Origin: Kingdonia uniflora
Taxonomy: Eukaryota; Streptophyta; Magnoliopsida; Ranunculales; Circaeasteraceae
DNA: 64,000 nt
NCBI GenBank assembly: GCA_014058105.1
Contig: JACGCM010001796.1
Span: 806,001 to 870,000 of the forward strand
Direction of reading: 5' to 3'
The notes under the pieces are model-generated. The model ran no database searches. It was not told where the DNA came from and was given only the letters and a program-made list of their open reading frames with translations. Shown here in pieces: positions 23,295 to 35,184 of this stretch. The position numbers and the translations under genes are program-made. Position 1 is the stretch's first letter. Every line of letters starts with the position of its first letter.

Positions 23295-23466
23295 TGGGAT
23301 AGGGATTTAGAGAGATTTATATATATATTCTATAGGATATTAACCAGTAATATAACCTATTGGTTTACATCTAATTAAAAGACTCTCTCTCTCTCTCTTC
23401 TCTCTATATTACTGTGAAATTGTAAGTGCGATTGCTAGATTAGGTAGAACCGATTTATTTTTTACA
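23295..23466 (+). repeat. copia-1 5' LTR, right part
   Basis: It resumes the LTR at TGGGATAG and ends CCGATTTATTTTTTACA, matching 30660-30823. A CT-rich run replaces the T-rich run of the 3' LTR. A CGTTAGCAGCATG string follows directly and matches the CGTTATCGGCACG string after the copia-2 LTR, so both probably mark the primer-binding region. Confidence 0.85.
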
Positions 23467-24029
23467 CGTTAGCAGCATGCTCAAGAGCTATTTGGAGCGA
23501 TCTTGGAGTTATTAGCATATTTTTGGATTATCTATATCTTATTATTGGATTAAGAGTTTTGCGGAGAGGTTTGATTTAATTTATTTTTTTCATTTTTTTA
23601 CATGTTTAATATATATGATCTCATGCCTCGAGTTCAGATCTACTATTTACATGTGAAAAAAATAATTGGCGAAAAAAACCCTCAGATTTTTTACCGTATT
23701 TTTACCCTATTCCCACCCTTGTAAAGAGATATTTTGAACAAGATTTTTAGGGATGATTTAGATAACGGATCTGCACACTAGTATTTTTGTTGCGATCCTT
23801 GCAATCCCACCTATCCGGTGGTATATTGTACGCCACTAGGAAGTGTACAGTTCGTTGTCAGCGAAGCAATTATTGACGGTCGTCAAACCCAAATTTTGGC
23901 CATACGTCATGATGACTTTATCCTTAGGGTTAGACCCGATGACGTCATCCTATGTCACTAACCCAGATCTGAATTTTGTTTACCTAACCTAGATCAGTTA
24001 AAATTTTTTATATATATAAAACCAAATCT

Positions 24030-24680
24030 GACATGTGGCACCATAGTGTCTAGGACACGTGGCACTACTCACACACTGAGACATGGCAGGGCAGTCATTG
24101 TTGACATCATCAATGGACCCCACGCACTGACATGTGGTATGGCCACAGTCAGTGCTAACATTACCTAGTGGGTCCCACTAGTGATATGGCCCACAATAAC
24201 ACGTGGCGGACCCCACAATGACACGTAACAGGGCCCACAATGACACATGATAGGGTCCACGGTGACACATGGCAGACCCCACTAGTTACACCTGGCAGCT
24301 AACGTGGTAAGGCCACGTGGAAGCTGACGTGGCACATAGACTCCACGAGCTGACGTGGCAATGTCATGTGGCACGTGGACTTCACGTGCTGATGTGGTAG
24401 GCCCCACGTTAACAAGTGGTAGCTGACGTGGCAGACCACCTCTACTAACATATCATGGACCCACATGGGACACATATCCTGGACTCCACGTGCTGATGTA
24501 GCAGGGCCCAACGTTAATACGTGGTATAACTGGGTCTCACCTTTACTAACGTAACATGGCCTCACATGGGACACGTATCAGATACGTTATCCACCTAAAA
24601 TAGCGACACGTGGCAGCTTGAGGATCTGACACGTGTCTGCTTCATGTTGTGACACGTGACTGGTTCAGGAGCCACCATGT
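24030..24680. repeat. degenerate repeat array rich in CACGTG and TGACGTGGC
   Basis: This part of the copia-1 leader is built from degenerate 25-40-bp units with GACACGTGGC and ACCCCAC cores. I count at least nine CACGTG hexamers (G-box core) and several TGACGTGGC strings (bZIP/ABRE-like) in 650 bp. The copia-2 leader has a similar, shorter array. A role in transcription is inference only. Confidence 0.75.
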
Positions 24681-25737
24681 GTCGGTCCAAATCAAGTCAG
24701 ACCCAGTTCAGTACCCGGTCAGACCCAACGGTCTAGACCCGGTTTGACCGGTTCAGACCATGTACTAGACTCGATTTTGATTAAGTCAGGCCGGCCCAGA
24801 CCATTCCAATAGACCTTTTGGTATAAAAAAAAGAAGGGATTTTTTTGTTTTTAATTTTTTTTTTCTATAAGGCCGTATCGTATAGCCTTTAGGGGGACCC
24901 TAATTTTTGAAAGAAAATAAAATTGGACACCTTATAATTTATATGACAAATTCCTATATATAAGATATATATGAAAATTGTTTTACACTATCTAGATTCT
25001 TACGAATGCTAATAGTATAGTAAAACCTTGTATTCCCCTAGAATACTAGGATATTCTGACCGTGGGTATGAGATATCACGAAATACAAACTTTTCAAAAT
25101 ATGACTGGGAGCCATACTTAACTCTAATGTCCAGGACATTATTGAGAACTCAATTGGGAATTAACAAAGTCTTGTTCCTAAAAACTAGGGTTCTGGGAAA
25201 CCAGTTTTCATAATAAGGTACAAATAAATGTTAGTTGATAACATCTAGAAGTATATAGGCCATCATAGCAACCTCATATACTCATTTATGGTTAGTTTCA
25301 AGATAGAATATATCTACCTATTTTGAGAACTCAGTAGAATTCGGGGATAAAACTACTCATCTGCTAAACATCTAATATCCTCATATATTCACAGCAAATG
25401 GGTCATTTGGCTAGAATAAGCAAATCTTAGAAAACTACAGGACTTAGATCACCCTAGGTTCTTAAATAAGGCCGCAACATCAAGTAGTTTTGAATAAGTT
25501 ATCTTGGTTAAGACCTATTAAAATGCATTTTTAATGTTAAGATCCCTAAATTTACCAGGTAAATAAGTGATTTAGCATAACATCTTGAAAATTATAATAT
25601 GAACAAGGTTCACATATTAACATGATTTAGAATATGTTATTTTCCCCACTTTTATAATTTACTCTGATATTCATATATGCATGAGAATGTTTATCTTTGA
25701 ACTATTGCTTAATCAATATTTACATGATACATTATAG

Positions 25738-26694
25738 ATGGCTGCGAAACTCAAGAATGTTGATTTTCTCACGCTACTACTTTTTGGAGCCAATTACCTC
25801 ACCTGGTGTTTGAATGCCACATTGCATCTCAAAGCTCTGGGACTTGAGAAGAGTTGAAAGAACACCGAGGCTCCCGCTAACAAGGTAAAGGCCTTGGTTT
25901 GTCTTCGTCACCACATTCAGGGAGACCTGAAGATGAAGTACCTTACTGAGACTGAACCGAGTGACCTGTGGAGCAACTTGAAGGAATGCTTTGGTGAACA
26001 GAAAACCATTCTCTCTCCTAGAGTAAAGCACCAATAGAATACTATTCAATTCGAAGACTCTAAGAATGTGCCTAACTACAACTTAGTAGTTTATAAAATC
26101 AATTTTACACTTCGATTATGTGAAGCACTAGTTACTGATACTGAAATGGCAGAGAATCACTATCCACCTTCCGTGCATCTAATATTGCCCTCTAAATACA
26201 ATACAGGCAAGATCGATTCAAGAAGCACTCTGATTTTATCTAAGTTCTACTACTCTATGAGCATAATGACAAACTCCACATGAGGAATCATGAGATGGGG
26301 CCAGTTAGGAGCAAGTCGGTACCTGAGGTATACAATATCAGAACTCGGGACAACACCAACTGAGGGAGCAGTAGTGGTTGTGGACAGACTCGTAGAGAAA
26401 ATAGTGGGAGAAAAGGCAGGAATCAGAATTTATGTGCCCTACAGAAGGGTAAGGGGAACAAGAGGACTGGCAAGAAAGGGGATGAGAAGAACAAGCAGCC
26501 TGACAAAGTCTTTCCATGTTTTAACTGTGGAGGTACCAGACACTGGGCGTGGGATTGTAGGTCACCTAGGGTAACCAAGGATCGTGTTCAGACTCACCAC
26601 ATGACAGCTGATGTCAATTCTAAGGCGATATAATTTTCAACGACGGACTTCTTCGAGAATATTGACGCAGTGATGTATCAGATTCATGAGTAGT
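25738..26694 (+). pseudogene. copia-1 gag (broken)
   Basis: From ATG 25738 the reading MAAKLKNVDFLTLLLFGANY, then TWCLNATLHLKALG, matches the start of copia gag, followed by KYLTETEPSDLWSNLKECFG and YNLVVYKINFTLRLCE. A complete CX2CX4HX4C zinc knuckle (CFNCGGTRHWAWDC) is encoded at 26517-26558 in a different frame. Internal stops and frame changes make it inactive. Gag would form the cytoplasmic virus-like particle and bind element RNA. Confidence 0.8.
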
Positions 26695-26930
26695 CAGTAG
26701 CATTCTCCCATAGGATGAGTAATGTCACGTTCGATAGATAGACTTGTTTGAAACATATCAGTTGATGTAGTTTAAATAAGTGTTGTGACATACATTTCAG
26801 TATCATCATCTATGAGATTTGATTATTTTTATGTTCTATTGATATAAATAGACTTGGGAGAATTATTGCTTGTGATAGTATATAATTATGTTTATATGAT
26901 AGTATAATCTACTATATACAGGTTGCCCAA

Positions 26931-28363
26931 ATGGATATTTTCGGTCATCGAGCATTTCTCGATAATCAAATGAGTAGCAACAACTGTCTAGTAGATAGTG
27001 GTACCATGCACTCTATTCTATGAGAGATGAAATATTTTTCATCTCTAATCTCGTGTATCGAGGATGCCACGACTTTCATAGGCTCGACCAACATGTTAGA
27101 AGGCACTGGCAGTACTACTCTATTACTACCCAACGGTACGATACTAGGTATCGGGTCTGCTCTATACGCGAGTACTTCTACTAGGAACTTACTCAGCTTT
27201 TGGGATATATATGATAACGTTTATCAAGTAGAAACTAGGGGCGAAGACCAAAGCCAGGTTTTGTGTATCACTTCCACTACCCCTCAAGGTCAAAAAAATG
27301 TATTGGAACGGTGTCCAATATACTCCTCAGGGCTATATTCCACTAACATTCGGAATGTCGAGACCTACGCTATAACAATTTTTTCTCCGTTAAAAGAGAA
27401 AACATTCAAAATATAGCACGATTGTCTAGGACATCCAGGTTCTCAGATGATGAGGAAAATTATCGACGGCAGCTCCGGATATTCTTTGACTAGAGAAAAG
27501 ATCTGTGTTTTGCAAGATTGTCCTTGCAATGCCTGCTCTCAAGGAAAGCTAGTTACCCGTCCTAGAATGACCAAGATGGAGTCAGAGTCTCCGGCATTCC
27601 TCCAACGCATCCATAGAGACATATGTGGACCTACCTATCCACATAGTGGCCCATTTTGATATTTTATGGTCATAATTAACACATCTTTAAGATGGTCACA
27701 CGCTTGCCCATTCTCATCTAGGAACATGGCCACACGTTTGCCTCTTATCATTTCCCAGAACACCTGATTAAGTCGATCCGACTTAACGACGCATTTGAGT
27801 TAACTTCCCGCGTATTTGATGATTATTATACCGCTAATGGCATAGATGTGGAACATTGGTACCCCATGTCCATACCCATAATGGTATAATGAAGAACCTA
27901 ATCAAGCAATTGCAGCTAATCGCTAGGCCACTATAATTATGATCACAGCTTCCAGCATCTGCTTGGGATCATGCTATTTTGCATGCCGGAGTACTGATTA
28001 AGATTTGTTTAAGCATAAATCATCAGATTTCCATAAAAAAAACTAGTCACTGGGTTAGAGCCCAACGTCGCCCATTTGCGCACCTTTGGATGTGATATAC
28101 ATGTGTTGGTCGCACCTTCGCAACATACAAAAATGGTGCCCCAACGTCGCCTTGGTATTTATATGCGTTATAATTCACCATCTATCATTCGATACTTGCA
28201 ATCCATTACAGGCGATGCCTTTAAGGCACGATTCGCATACTGTCACTTTAATAAGACGACTTTCCAGATATTAGGGGGAGATAAGACAGATAATACCGTG
28301 AATGTTCCTAAGATAACTTGGGAAACACCATCGTTGTCTCATCTAGATCCAGTTACCAAATAG
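26931..28363 (+). pseudogene. copia-1 protease and integrase (broken)
   Basis: The protease motif appears as VDSGTMHSIL (about 26990-27020). It is followed by LLPNGTILGIGSALYA, the pre-integrase block HDCLGHPGSQMMRKII and a Cys-rich CNACSQGKL element at about 27530. The integrase core is poorly preserved (RIHRDICGP at 27607, then shifts). Part of the downstream domain remains from 28076 (MRTFGCDIHVLVAP..., YMRYNSPSIIRYL). There are multiple stops. Confidence 0.78.
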
Positions 28364-28949
28364 AGTGACAGTAAAGTCCAACGGTTACTTACTTACAGCA
28401 GGTAGCAAATGGACAGCCAGATACATTTAGCGACGTTGTTAAAGTGGCTAAGGGGTATGTACCTACAAGCAATGCTCATGTATGGTTAAAGGTTCTGAAA
28501 TTAACTACCGTGCCTCCTACAAATAAATCAAAGGTCAAGAAACCCCGTGGACATCCTCCTAAGGACAAGGAACTAACTTTGAGGAAGCGGCAGAAACTGG
28601 AACCAAATATGACTAATGGTGTAGTCAATTCATCGAGGATGGAACCCCCCATGCACAGGGCTACTGTAGTTACACGGCCAGTCGATCATTCATGTCTCTA
28701 ATGGTACAACTTGGGACCGTTTGAAAGTAGTTGTCGACAATGTATTCACATTCACTGTTGCACTCGCCACGAGGATGACGATCCAAAACCTCTTACGGTT
28801 GACGAGTGTCGTAACCGTAAAGATTGGCCAAAGTAGGAATCTACGATCCAAGCATAGCTCAACTTGCTAACAAAATGCAAAGTGTTCGGACAGATTGTCT
28901 GTAGGCATGATACCATAAAGCATGTCGGTTATAAATGGGTATTTGTACC

Positions 28950-30104
28950 AAAATGTAATAAAATCTGAAAGATAATAAGATACAAGGCAAGACTAGTTGT
29001 CAAGGGATCTTTACAAAGACCTAGCATCGATTACTATAAAACTTAATCTTCAGTTATGGACGCTATAACGTTCCACTACTTGATCAGTTTGTTAGTTGTT
29101 GAGGACAATCTGGACATGCGTATTATGGATGTTGTTACCACATATCTATATGGGAAACTAGATACGGACATCTATATGAAGCCGCTTGAGGAGTACAAGC
29201 TTCCGGAAGCAATAAAGCCTGACACGCAAGCTATATACTTAATAAAACTAGAAAAATCACTGTACCGTTTGAAGCAGTCATGGCTCATGTGGTACAATAG
29301 GTTGACTGAGTATTTGGAAGTCGAGGGATTTAGAAATAATCCAAAATGCTCATGCATTTTTATTAAAAGAACAAAAACTGGGTTTGATATCATTGCAGTG
29401 TATGTCGATGATCTGAATATCATTGAAACTCTGGGGGAGATCACGAGTGTCGTTGAATACCTTAAGAAGGAATTCGAAATGAAAGACCTTTGGAAAACAA
29501 AGTTTTGTCTTGGTTTGCAGATCGAGCATCTTGGTAGTGGCATACTTGTTTACCATGCGACATATACCGAGCGAATACTTAAACGCTTCGGTATGGATAC
29601 AACACACAATGCTAAGACGCTTATGGTAGTCCGCCACTTGGATATGGATAAGGACCTCTTCCGCCCTCCGGATGAGGAGGGAAAACTCCTAAGGCCTGAG
29701 GAGCCATATTTAGGAGCAATCGGTGTTTTGCTATACTTAGTCGGGTGCACTAGACCCGATATATCTCATTCGCAGTAAACTGTTTAACTCGCCATAGTTC
29801 TGCTCCTACCCAAAGACACTGAAATGGGATCAAACACATTCTACGGTACCTGAAAGGCATAATAGACTTGGGTCTATTCTATCCAAAGGGTGGTAAGCAT
29901 GAATTTGTAGGATACACCGATGTAGGATACTTGTCAGACCCGCATAAAGGCCGATCTCAATCGGGATATGCATTATTTTATAGTAATACGACAATTTCAT
30001 GGAGATCAGTGAAGCAGACAATGGTTACTAGACATCGAACCACGCAAAGATTTTTGCACTCCACGAAACTGGCAGAGAATGCTTTTAGTTACACTCCATG
30101 GTGA
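28950..30104 (+). pseudogene. copia-1 reverse transcriptase and RNase H (broken)
   Basis: The best-preserved part of the element. From 29056 it is open for 240 codons with IMDVVTTYLYGKLDTDIYMK, LYRLKQS..MWYNRL, catalytic YVDD at 29401-29412, FCLGLQIEHL and the RT end LYLVGCTRPDISHSQ. After a stop and frame change the RNase H region follows (GYTDVGYLSDPHKGRSQSGY, ISWRSVKQT) and then frays at about 30100, where the catalytic His/Glu region is scrambled. Confidence 0.87.
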
Positions 30105-30605
30105 ATCACATTAACGAAACTTGCAGATTAAATTCTGCCCTGAAGGACCTTACGAATCTCTACGAAGATAATGTTGCATGCATAACTCAAGTCATAGGAG
30201 GCCGGCTTTATCAAGGGAGATAGAACCAACCATATTTCACCAAAGATCTTCCATACTCATGAATTATAAAAGGCGAATAAAATTGATATCGTTACGTTCA
30301 GTAAACAACTTAGCATATATATTCACGAAGGTTCTTGCATACCCTGCATTTTAAAAATTGCTACACGGAATAGGCATGCAAAGTTTGCATTTATTAACGT
30401 CTCAAGGAGACAGATCTCTAGGAGATATACGTCAGGGGGTTTTATTGGCTAGAGGTTTTGATTAGGCAACTTTATACGCACCTACCACCCATCTATGACA
30501 TAGGATTATATTTTTTTCTTGCACAACTTTTTTTTCAAGGGGGTTTTGCTAGGCAGAAGTTTTGACGAGGCAAGTCGTCTAAATGTGGGACCCCCCAAGG
30601 GAGAG

Positions 30606-30823
30606 TGTTAGAAACTTGTCGGCTATGGACCTACCCGAACTGGGCCTAACCCAAGCCCATAATGGGATAGAGTTTTAGAGAGATTTATATATATATACTA
30701 GAGGATATTAACCTATAATATAACCAATTTACATTTAATAAAAAAGACTATTTTTTTTATTTTTATTATTGTGATATTGTAATTGTGATTGCTAGACTAG
30801 GGAAAACCGATTTATTCTTTACA
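30606..30823 (+). repeat. copia-1 3' LTR
   Basis: The 218-bp LTR begins TGTTAGAAACTTG and ends TTCTTTACA. A purine-rich tract, AAGGGAGAG, immediately precedes it as a polypurine tract. It lies downstream of, and in opposite orientation to, TYDC. Confidence 0.87.
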
Positions 30824-31002
30824 TAACAAAGATACATTTATATTATCAAAATGATAAACAAAATTTTAGATAGATTTAAATAAATAAAAATTGGTAAAAA
30901 ACTGATTGGGAGAAAAAAAATAAAGACATCGCCTCTTTGTACGTAAAATTTACGATTCGTCCTCTTCTTAGAGCTCAGGCTGTGACTAATTTGATCTCAC
31001 CC

Positions 31003-32520
31003 TTATTGGTAAGAATTGAGTATGGTGTTTGTATGTTCTTGCACCACCTTCCACGCCGCACTCACATGTCTCTCCTCGGTGAGAGTAGCTCCGACCGTGA
31101 ATCGGATCATGTAGACGCCTCCAACAACTGCATGAGTCATGTACACTTTTCCAGACATGTTCATGGACTCTAGCAACTTTGTGTTAAGCTCATTTGCCTT
31201 GGTTTCGTCCTTGAAAGTTATACCCATGGCTGATGGTGCAACTCTAAAACATACCATAGCAAACGTTCTAGGGACTACAACCTCAAACCTGTTGTCTGCC
31301 ACTAGAAGCACTTCGAATTGCTTAGCCATTTTAACGTGGCTCCTTAGATAGTTTCTGAGGTTAGCGACGCCATAGCTACGAATCACCATCCATAGCTTCA
31401 AGGATCGGAATCTGCGACTCAGCGCTATTTGCCAATCTTTGTAGTCGATGACTTGCCTTGCTTCGGTCGCTTTGTTTCTTAAATATTCGGGATTAGTCGA
31501 GAGTGCCTTAACGAGAGCACTTGGATCCTTGACCCAAAGACAACAACAATCCAAAGTAGTAAAGAAGCACTTATGAGCGTTAAGGCTAAATGAGTCGGCC
31601 TTCTCAACTCCATCAATGAAATGACGGAACTCGGGGCATATACATGCGCTTCCAGCGTAAGCTGCGTCGATGTGCACCCATATGCCGTACTCTTTTGCGA
31701 TGTCGCAAAGGGGACTAATGGGGTCTACGGCCGTCGTTGATGTGGTGCCCACAGTGGCACATAGAAACAGTGGGACTAATCCCGCTTCTAGATCGGCATG
31801 AATAGCCGCATCGAGAGCAATCGGAGATAGCCCGAACTCAGTGGACTTGTTTGTGATAACGGCTCGGAAATTCTTCGGGTTAATTCCTGCAATTTGTGCA
31901 GCCTTTTGAAGTGTGCAATGAGTTTGATCAGACCCATAAACAACCAGCTTTCCGATATTATCTCTCCCTATCTTGTTCAACATTTGATCTCTAGAAGCGG
32001 TTAGTGTGCACAAAATTGCCTCACAAGTAGTCCCTTGTAGCACACCACCACCATTCCCCGAAAAGAGAAATGAGTTGGGGAGTTTAAGCATTTTCCCGAA
32101 CCAATCCATAACAATACTCTCAAGCTCAGTGGCTGCAGGTGAAGACATCCAATTAAAACCAACAACATTGAACCCCGTACTCAAAATTTCCCCTAGGAAC
32201 CCAGCAATGCTACCACTGGAAAGAAAATACACGAAATAATTGGGACTTTGCCAATGAGTAATCCCTGGGACAATCTCATTTTGAACATCTTGAAGAATGG
32301 TCTCAATAGATTCAGGATTATAAGGAGCTGACTCCGGTAAACGCTTACGAAGATAGCCTGGTTGGACTTGACTACGAACAGGGAACTTCTCAATATCACG
32401 ATAGTAATCGGCTAAGAAGTCGATTATCATGTGACCTTGTCTACGAAACTCCTCAGGGTCTAGAGGGTTCAAGTTAAACAAGGAGTTTGCTTTGAGCGCA
32501 TCGTTTCGAAGGCTACCCAT
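31003..32520 (-). CDS. TYDC: tyrosine/phenylalanine decarboxylase (PLP-dependent aromatic amino acid decarboxylase)
   Basis: An intact, intronless 505-residue cytosolic group II decarboxylase, the normal length for plant TYDCs. Family knowledge: TYDC converts L-tyrosine (and often L-DOPA or phenylalanine) to tyramine or dopamine plus CO2, the entry to benzylisoquinoline alkaloids and hydroxycinnamoyl-tyramine amides. Visible residues: cofactor-stacking His201 (SDQTHCTLQ), Asp285 in [11 protein letters not shown] lysine 317 in NAHK, and catalytic-loop Tyr346 ([10 protein letters not shown]), which marks a decarboxylase rather than an aldehyde synthase (Phe there). Ser368 in QIALSRRF is the tyrosine-type residue; tryptophan decarboxylases have Gly. 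Odd features: the residue after Lys317 is Cys where plant homologues usually have Trp, and residue 100 (YFVYFL) is Leu where Pro is usual. Copia-1 ends 175 bp downstream. Family is near certain, substrate likely, activity untested. Confidence 0.96.
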   Translation of the reverse strand: MGSLRNDALKANSLFNLNPLDPEEFRRQGHMIIDFLADYYRDIEKFPVRSQVQPGYLRKRLPESAPYNPESIETILQDVQNEIVPGITHWQSPNYFVYFLSSGSIAGFLGEILSTGFNVVGFNWMSSPAATELESIVMDWFGKMLKLPNSFLFSGNGGGVLQGTTCEAILCTLTASRDQMLNKIGRDNIGKLVVYGSDQTHCTLQKAAQIAGINPKNFRAVITNKSTEFGLSPIALDAAIHADLEAGLVPLFLCATVGTTSTTAVDPISPLCDIAKEYGIWVHIDAAYAGSACICPEFRHFIDGVEKADSFSLNAHKCFFTTLDCCCLWVKDPSALVKALSTNPEYLRNKATEARQVIDYKDWQIALSRRFRSLKLWMVIRSYGVANLRNYLRSHVKMAKQFEVLLVADNRFEVVVPRTFAMVCFRVAPSAMGITFKDETKANELNTKLLESMNMSGKVYMTHAVVGGVYMIRFTVGATLTEERHVSAAWKVVQEHTNTILNSYQ

Positions 32521-32662
32521 GAGTACAAGTAGTAATGGTTTTAGAGGTGACCTTGAGAAGAAAAATATGGAGAAATATGCAAAGCAAAACAGAAGGTGGT
32601 CTTGTTTTAATTTGCTTTGGCCTTTGGGTTTGTGTTTGGAGAATGGAGGGAAGTAGTATTAG

Positions 32663-32670
32663 TTTAAATA
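32663..32670 (-). promoter_or_regulatory. TYDC candidate TATA box
   Basis: TATTTAAA on the minus strand lies about 145 bp upstream of the TYDC ATG, giving a plausible 5' UTR of about 110 nt. A second candidate (TATATAA) lies at 32737-32743. Confidence 0.5.
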
Positions 32671-32995
32671 GCAGGTGACACAGTGTAGAGTTGGAAACGT
32701 CTCCGCGTTCTTCACATGGCATATGGGTTTGTACCTTATATAAGAGTAAACACCAACTTGCATTTTATTACTATTAGGGGTGGTTCTAAATTCACTACGT
32801 TGTTTCGCTAGAGCTCACAGTCCTTCGTAATTCTCTTTTTAAAGAGGAATACCCTAATAAAAATTTGTTTTTGTTAATCTCACTACCTCAAAACATTTTG
32901 AATAAAAACAAAAAATTTAAGTTAAAAACGCCAAGAGACCTAGCGTTTATGAAAAAAAAGATGGAAAATAAAACAAAAAACTTCTGAATATGGGT

Positions 32996-33650
32996 TGTAA
33001 TGGCGTAATTCCGAAGCTCGAAATGGCTCGAAATTAGCTCTTACACCAAATGTACCTGTGACAAAAACTAATGTAAATCAAGAAATAACACATGTGATTT
33101 AGCGTGGAAAACATTTGAATAGGTAAAAAACCACGACCTTGTGTTGAGGATTTTAGTAACAGTAACTTTTATTGTTTGAGGCTGATATCTTATTACAAGT
33201 GATCTATCGAACTATAAATACTTGATCTTGCAAATAAGAAGTTTTATGGTATTCAGAATCTAGAAATTCTTGTGTTAAAGTCTAGAAAATCTAGTTTTTC
33301 CTTGTCACCATCTCCTCTAGACCTTTTTCTTTATATAGAACTTACCCACAACTCATTATAATGCTGAAGCACGTTCTCCGAATAATGAGGTAAGTGGCAG
33401 TTGACTGTATAACTGTTGAGTTCGTGGGAGACAAGTGTCTTTGACTTGTTCGTACTCTTCTGTTGTAGTCGATCCACGTTCTTTATCAGTTCGTGGTCTA
33501 AGTGTCAATGTTAACAATTCATGTCACGTGTGAAATGTGTGAGTCTGATATTGAGGTAGTTCGATTTTGGACTAGGTCAAAGGGTAGGCCATTCCAATCG
33601 CCCCCTCGTAACTAAAGGCACGAGTGGCTTTGGTTGCGAAAAAACTTGTG
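32996..33650 (-). repeat. LTR-like dispersed repeat, copy L (reverse orientation)
   Basis: It shares TTAGCGTGGAAAA, TTGAATAGGTAAAA and CCACGACCT blocks with the reverse complements of 37490-38064 and of the solo LTR at 57924-58687. The end near 32996 (TGTAATGGCGTAATT) matches the inverted end of that solo LTR. The other boundary is uncertain. Confidence 0.55.
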
Positions 33651-35184
33651 TATTGTTGGTGTTAAAAGTTGAAAATATATGACGTTTTAATAAGGATTTG
33701 ACTGATTGGGTACTTAGTATTTATTTATGGAGAGATGTATCTGACATTTATGATGATGGAAAGGATTGATGTATTTAGCGCTTGGGGTTCCAAGATTGGC
33801 TCTGCTTCGAATATTGATGATTGCGCTGGAAGCGTACCTGCGGATTAAATGTGAGTTTGATATAAATAGTACCTATACTGGAGCTTCTAGAAAAGTACGT
33901 TGTGGTTGTAATACTCTCTGGATACTCTGATTTATAATGGTGAAGACCAGGAAATGGTGTATGAAGAGAGAGTGTTTGTTGAAATGTAGAAGTTAAAGTT
34001 GAGATATTTTTGGGATCAATCGTTGGAGATGCCCACACCTATTCCCGTACCACCGACGTATTACAGTATGACAAAAGACAAAGCGGCCGAAGCTAAGGAT
34101 AATTTTTACTGTATATGGAGATTTTATTATGTTGTCTTGACAGGCGAGTAACGTTGGTGGTGTCTTCACATTCTTGCGGAGGATAAGGTTAAGGAGACAT
34201 ATGTCGTCGGTATCCTGTGAAGGACTGGATTCTAAGGTAGGACTCCTTTTAATCTCTACCAACTCTCTGTTGGTAGGGGCTATAGAGGAAGAGACGATGG
34301 TGGTGGTGGAAGAAGACGAATATTTGAAGTCTTGCCCCTGCACAATCATTGTCTCTTAGCATGAAGAAGGCCTTATGTTGGAGGGTTGGTTCATGCACTG
34401 GCACCCTTAGCTTCCTCAATTTCTTGTGGATGCAAATGGTGTGAAGGAAGAAGAATTCTCAGTGATTTCCAGTTTTAACTTTGCTTCAGAAGATTCTTTA
34501 AGTAAAACATCACTAAAAGTGACATGTAACCTGTAGGATGATCTGTAACAGTATCTGAAAAACTTGTTATCTGTAAAGTATTTGAAAAACTTGTTATCTG
34601 TAAAGTATCTGTAACTGATATTCGAGCTAATGAAAAAGTTTTTTGTTCAAACTCTGTGATGATAGATAGAATTAACTCTTTTGACTAAAATCGAGCTAGA
34701 AGAAATATAGATATTTAAGTTTAGAGGACGAAAATATAATATTTGAAGTCGAACAAAAAAATAGAGTTATATTTTGTCAACCTATGGAAAATATATGTTA
34801 ATACATGTGAAAAATGTATTGGTGTAAATATGTAGGTGTGTGAAAATATGTATCGAACTGAATAAATTATAGAATCATGGTGGAAAAATATATTTCCAGA
34901 TATATAAAATATGCAGAAATTCAACATTTCGAGCTTATGGAGTTGTTGTTTAAAAATGTTGTATGGGTGGAGAGATTGTAAGGAACAGGTCAAAATGAGA
35001 CAGGACGAATCCAACAAGGTCGATTTAAAGATAAGTTTAAATAACTTTTTATAAAGATCTTAGGGTTTTCAGTTATGGAAAAACATATTATAATAAATAT
35101 ACAAAATTTGGGGGATTTAAAGTGATCTTGAAAATCGTATAAATATGGGGGGGGGGAATGGGATTGAAGAAAAAGAATATAGAG
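33651..35184. other. unassigned sequence between opposed LTR-like copies
   Basis: No gene is recognised. A roughly 30-bp tandem duplication (CTGAAAAACTTGTTATCTGT) sits at 34553-34610 and a run of nine G's at 35148-35156. Several short open segments on the minus strand have no family resemblance. Confidence 0.4.

Larger units (their letters stand above)
16525..30823 (+). mobile_element. Ty1/copia element (copia-1) with nested PIF/Harbinger insertion
   Basis: The 5' LTR (16525-16584 plus 23295-23466) and 3' LTR (30606-30823) align along their length: TGTTA.GAAC at the start, a shared GGACCTAC.CGAACT block, then TAGAGAGATTTATATATATA and the end CCGATTTATT.TTTACA. Flanking 5-bp duplications are TAATA (16520-16524) and TAACA (30824-30828). 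Without the 6.7-kb PIF insertion the element is about 7.6 kb. It has a long leader (23467-25737), then degraded gag, protease-integrase and RT-RNase H in copia order. The two LTRs differ clearly, so the insertion is old. It ends about 175 bp from the TYDC stop codon. Confidence 0.88.

Noticed and set aside
26290..26574. Separate 94-codon plus-strand gene
   Set aside because: It is out of frame with the zinc knuckle that lies across it; it is an alternative reading of copia-1 gag.
31003..32520. Aromatic aldehyde synthase instead of decarboxylase
   Set aside because: The catalytic-loop residue is Tyr346, not the Phe typical of plant aldehyde synthases, and His201 is retained.
31003..32520. Tryptophan decarboxylase
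   Set aside because: The substrate-specifying position has Ser (QIALSRRF) rather than the Gly of tryptophan-type enzymes.
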